A stretch of 64,000 nucleotides of DNA, taken from positions 248,001-312,000 of the forward strand of contig NZ_JAQFWW010000001.1 in the NCBI RefSeq assembly GCF_027706145.1, in the 5' to 3' direction. This document shows, in pieces, positions 62,865-64,000 of the stretch; within the stretch, counting starts at the first letter, position 1, and each line of letters starts with the position of its first letter. The notes beneath the pieces were generated by a model. It did no database searches. It was not told the origin of the DNA and was given only the letters and a program-made list of their open reading frames with translations. Position numbers and translations under genes: made by a program. This stretch comes from Bacillus changyiensis. GTDB taxonomy: Bacteria > Bacillota > Bacilli > Bacillales > Bacillaceae.

Positions 62865-63842
62865 TTGAAGAAAAATTGGCTTTTATTTTTATTGAGCTCA
62901 GTTCTCGTGTTTGCATTAGCTGCATGTCAACAGGACGGGGCTAAGCTTAAAGAAACGTACACATCTGCTTACAAGAAGATGAAGAACGCGGAAACTTATG
63001 AATTTTCAACTGATCTTGGTTTAAAAGTAGATGTTTCAAACCTGTCTGGTGCTGAAGATCAAAAAGCAGCGGATATGATAAACAATGCAAAACTAACAAT
63101 TAGCGGTAAAACAAATACCAAAACGAAGCAATCCGAAGTTGTTTTTAAAGGTAAAATAAATGTATTTGGTAAGCCAATGAATTTTGATATTCCGGTTTAT
63201 ATGGATGAAAAGAAACAAATTGGGTATATCAAACTAGATAGTGTAATAGAAAACTTCGGTCCTATGATACAGAGCAAGCTAGGATTGGATGTTACAAAGT
63301 TAAAAGGAAAGTATCTTGAATTACCGCTTGACGAGATGAAGACAGCATCAAATGATACAGAAAAAATGCAAAACGATTTAGTGAAAACTTTACAAAAAGC
63401 GGTAGATGACATATCTGATGATAAGTTCGAAAAAGAAGATTTGACAGATAAAGAGAAAAAACAGGGAGCAACTCAAAAAATTACAGTCAGCATTCAAGAT
63501 GAAAAAATTAAAGACATTATGATGAAAGTTATGGACACTATTAAACAAACAACTGGTGGAAAAACAAATAAAGAAGATTTAGAAAAAGTGAAATTTGAAA
63601 ACTTCAAAGTAACATCAACATTTGATGATAAAGACAATTTCCTTACTCAAGATCTTAGTATGAAGATGGCTTTTGATCAAAAAGATTATCCTAAGTCTTT
63701 CACTATTACTACGTCAACTACTTACAAAAATATCGATGGTAAAGTAACATTTAGTACAAAACCGAAAAAAGACGAGATTGTGACACTACCTGAACTCCAA
63801 GGCATGCCGGCTAATGGCATGATGCAACCAAGCGGTTTTTAA
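62865..63842 (+). CDS. Tandem lipoprotein array, copy 6
   Basis: 325 residues. Lipobox FALAAC, Cys21, no linker (QQDGAKLKETYTSAYKKMKNAETYEF). Family blocks: MINNAKLTISGKTNTKTKQSEVVFKGKI, MNFDIPVYMDEKKQIGYIKLDS, EDLTDKEKKQGATQKITVSI. The C-terminus is different, ending in PANGMMQPSGF. TTG start behind AAAGGAGCGTTTAAC, the array's common leader. A TATGATAGAAT sequence about 78 bp upstream may be a weakened copy of the array promoter. Ends in a terminator nearly identical to that of copy 1. Confidence 0.82.
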   Translation: MKKNWLLFLLSSVLVFALAACQQDGAKLKETYTSAYKKMKNAETYEFSTDLGLKVDVSNLSGAEDQKAADMINNAKLTISGKTNTKTKQSEVVFKGKINVFGKPMNFDIPVYMDEKKQIGYIKLDSVIENFGPMIQSKLGLDVTKLKGKYLELPLDEMKTASNDTEKMQNDLVKTLQKAVDDISDDKFEKEDLTDKEKKQGATQKITVSIQDEKIKDIMMKVMDTIKQTTGGKTNKEDLEKVKFENFKVTSTFDDKDNFLTQDLSMKMAFDQKDYPKSFTITTSTTYKNIDGKVTFSTKPKKDEIVTLPELQGMPANGMMQPSGF

Positions 63843-63854
63843 TATAAAGATCCA

Positions 63855-63890
63855 GAATTCCCTTCGGATTGATCCGAGGGGAATTTTTTA
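63855..63890 (+). terminator. Terminator after array copy 6
   Basis: AATTCCCTTCGGA and TCCGAGGGGAATT pair around TTGA, then T6; a near copy of the hairpin after copy 1. Confidence 0.9.
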
Positions 63891-63978
63891 TCGACATAAA
63901 ACAAAGCGAAAACATTGACAAGTCAGGCGATATTGAATACGATTTTCATAGCTTACACATTAGGAGAGATCATTTATT

Positions 63979-64000
63979 ATGAGTCGTACAGAAAAAAATA
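63979..64000 (+). CDS. Start of an unidentified gene, cut by the window end
   Basis: ATGAGTCGTACAGAAAAAAA encodes MSRTEKN and is preceded by TAGGAGAG at a suitable distance. Only seven codons are visible, so the product cannot be named. It does not begin with the lipoprotein leader of the array. Confidence 0.5.

Noticed and set aside
56990-63842. Phage or toxin-antitoxin origin of the lipoprotein array
   Set aside because: No integrase, phage, toxin or secretion gene is adjacent; every copy has a normal lipoprotein leader.

Overview
The window comes from a Firmicute of the genus Bacillus in the broad sense, close to the Bacillus subtilis clade. Gene content and order follow two B. subtilis neighbourhoods as I remember them (dacB-spmAB-rluB-resABCDE-sigX-rsiX, and the yod/yoj/yoc region), sporulation genes are present (spmA, spmB, gerT-like, cotD), and ribosome-binding sites are strong AGGAGG-type sequences with frequent TTG and GTG starts. 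The DNA is AT-rich. The species cannot be fixed from the sequence alone. I see no prophage, complete insertion sequence, rRNA or CRISPR array.

Layout. 1-11.6 kb: the end of dacB, spmA-spmB (spore cortex dehydration), rluB, the cytochrome c biogenesis and respiration-control operon resABCDE, a 1 kb gap with decayed sequence, then the ECF sigma factor sigX with its own sigma-X-type promoter and its anti-sigma gene rsiX. 11.7-19.3 kb: an M23 peptidase, a decayed yodJ (LdcB/VanY), yodI, yodH, ctpA, an MFS transporter, the quinone/diamide-responsive pair yodC/yodB, a Gly/Tyr-rich small protein and the expansin exlX (yoaJ). 19.4-37.1 kb: gerT-like, rarD-type yojE, yojF, bshB2, MATE transporter yojI, cwlS, sodC (yojM), yojN-yojO, odhA-odhB, yocS and yocR. 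37.4-46.7 kb: an ABC-F ATPase behind a multi-hairpin leader, a kinase remnant, sodF-sqhC, an SDR-TetR operon, dhaS and three small genes. 46.7-56.8 kb: azoR1, a broken DUF2512 gene, a TetR repressor divergent from a YhgE/Pip-type membrane protein, cotD, a subclass B1 metallo-beta-lactamase, ybaK, tRNA-Arg(CCU), a YjfB-family gene, recQ and the WalR-type target yocH. 56.9-63.9 kb: six tandem paralogous lipoprotein genes of unknown function, with repeated promoters and terminators. The last bases start another gene.

How the genes work together. ResA/B/C mature c-type cytochromes and ResD/E control aerobic and anaerobic respiration. SigX/RsiX, YocH, CwlS, CtpA, the M23 peptidase and ExlX concern the envelope and wall. 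YodB very probably represses both yodC and azoR1, about 29 kb away, because both promoters share a 13-mer and YodB-box-like repeats. SodC, SodF, BshB2, YodC and AzoR1 form an oxidative and electrophile defence set. OdhA and OdhB are E1 and E2 of 2-oxoglutarate dehydrogenase.

The least explained element is the lipoprotein array. All six members carry a lipobox, all use TTG starts with near-identical leaders, and two copies share a 73-nt identical block, which points to recent duplication or gene conversion. Also notable are a SodC that keeps all copper ligands (unlike B. subtilis YojM as I recall it), the ABC-F attenuator-like leader, and three decaying genes. Gene symbols rest on remembered B. 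subtilis homologues; no database search was run.
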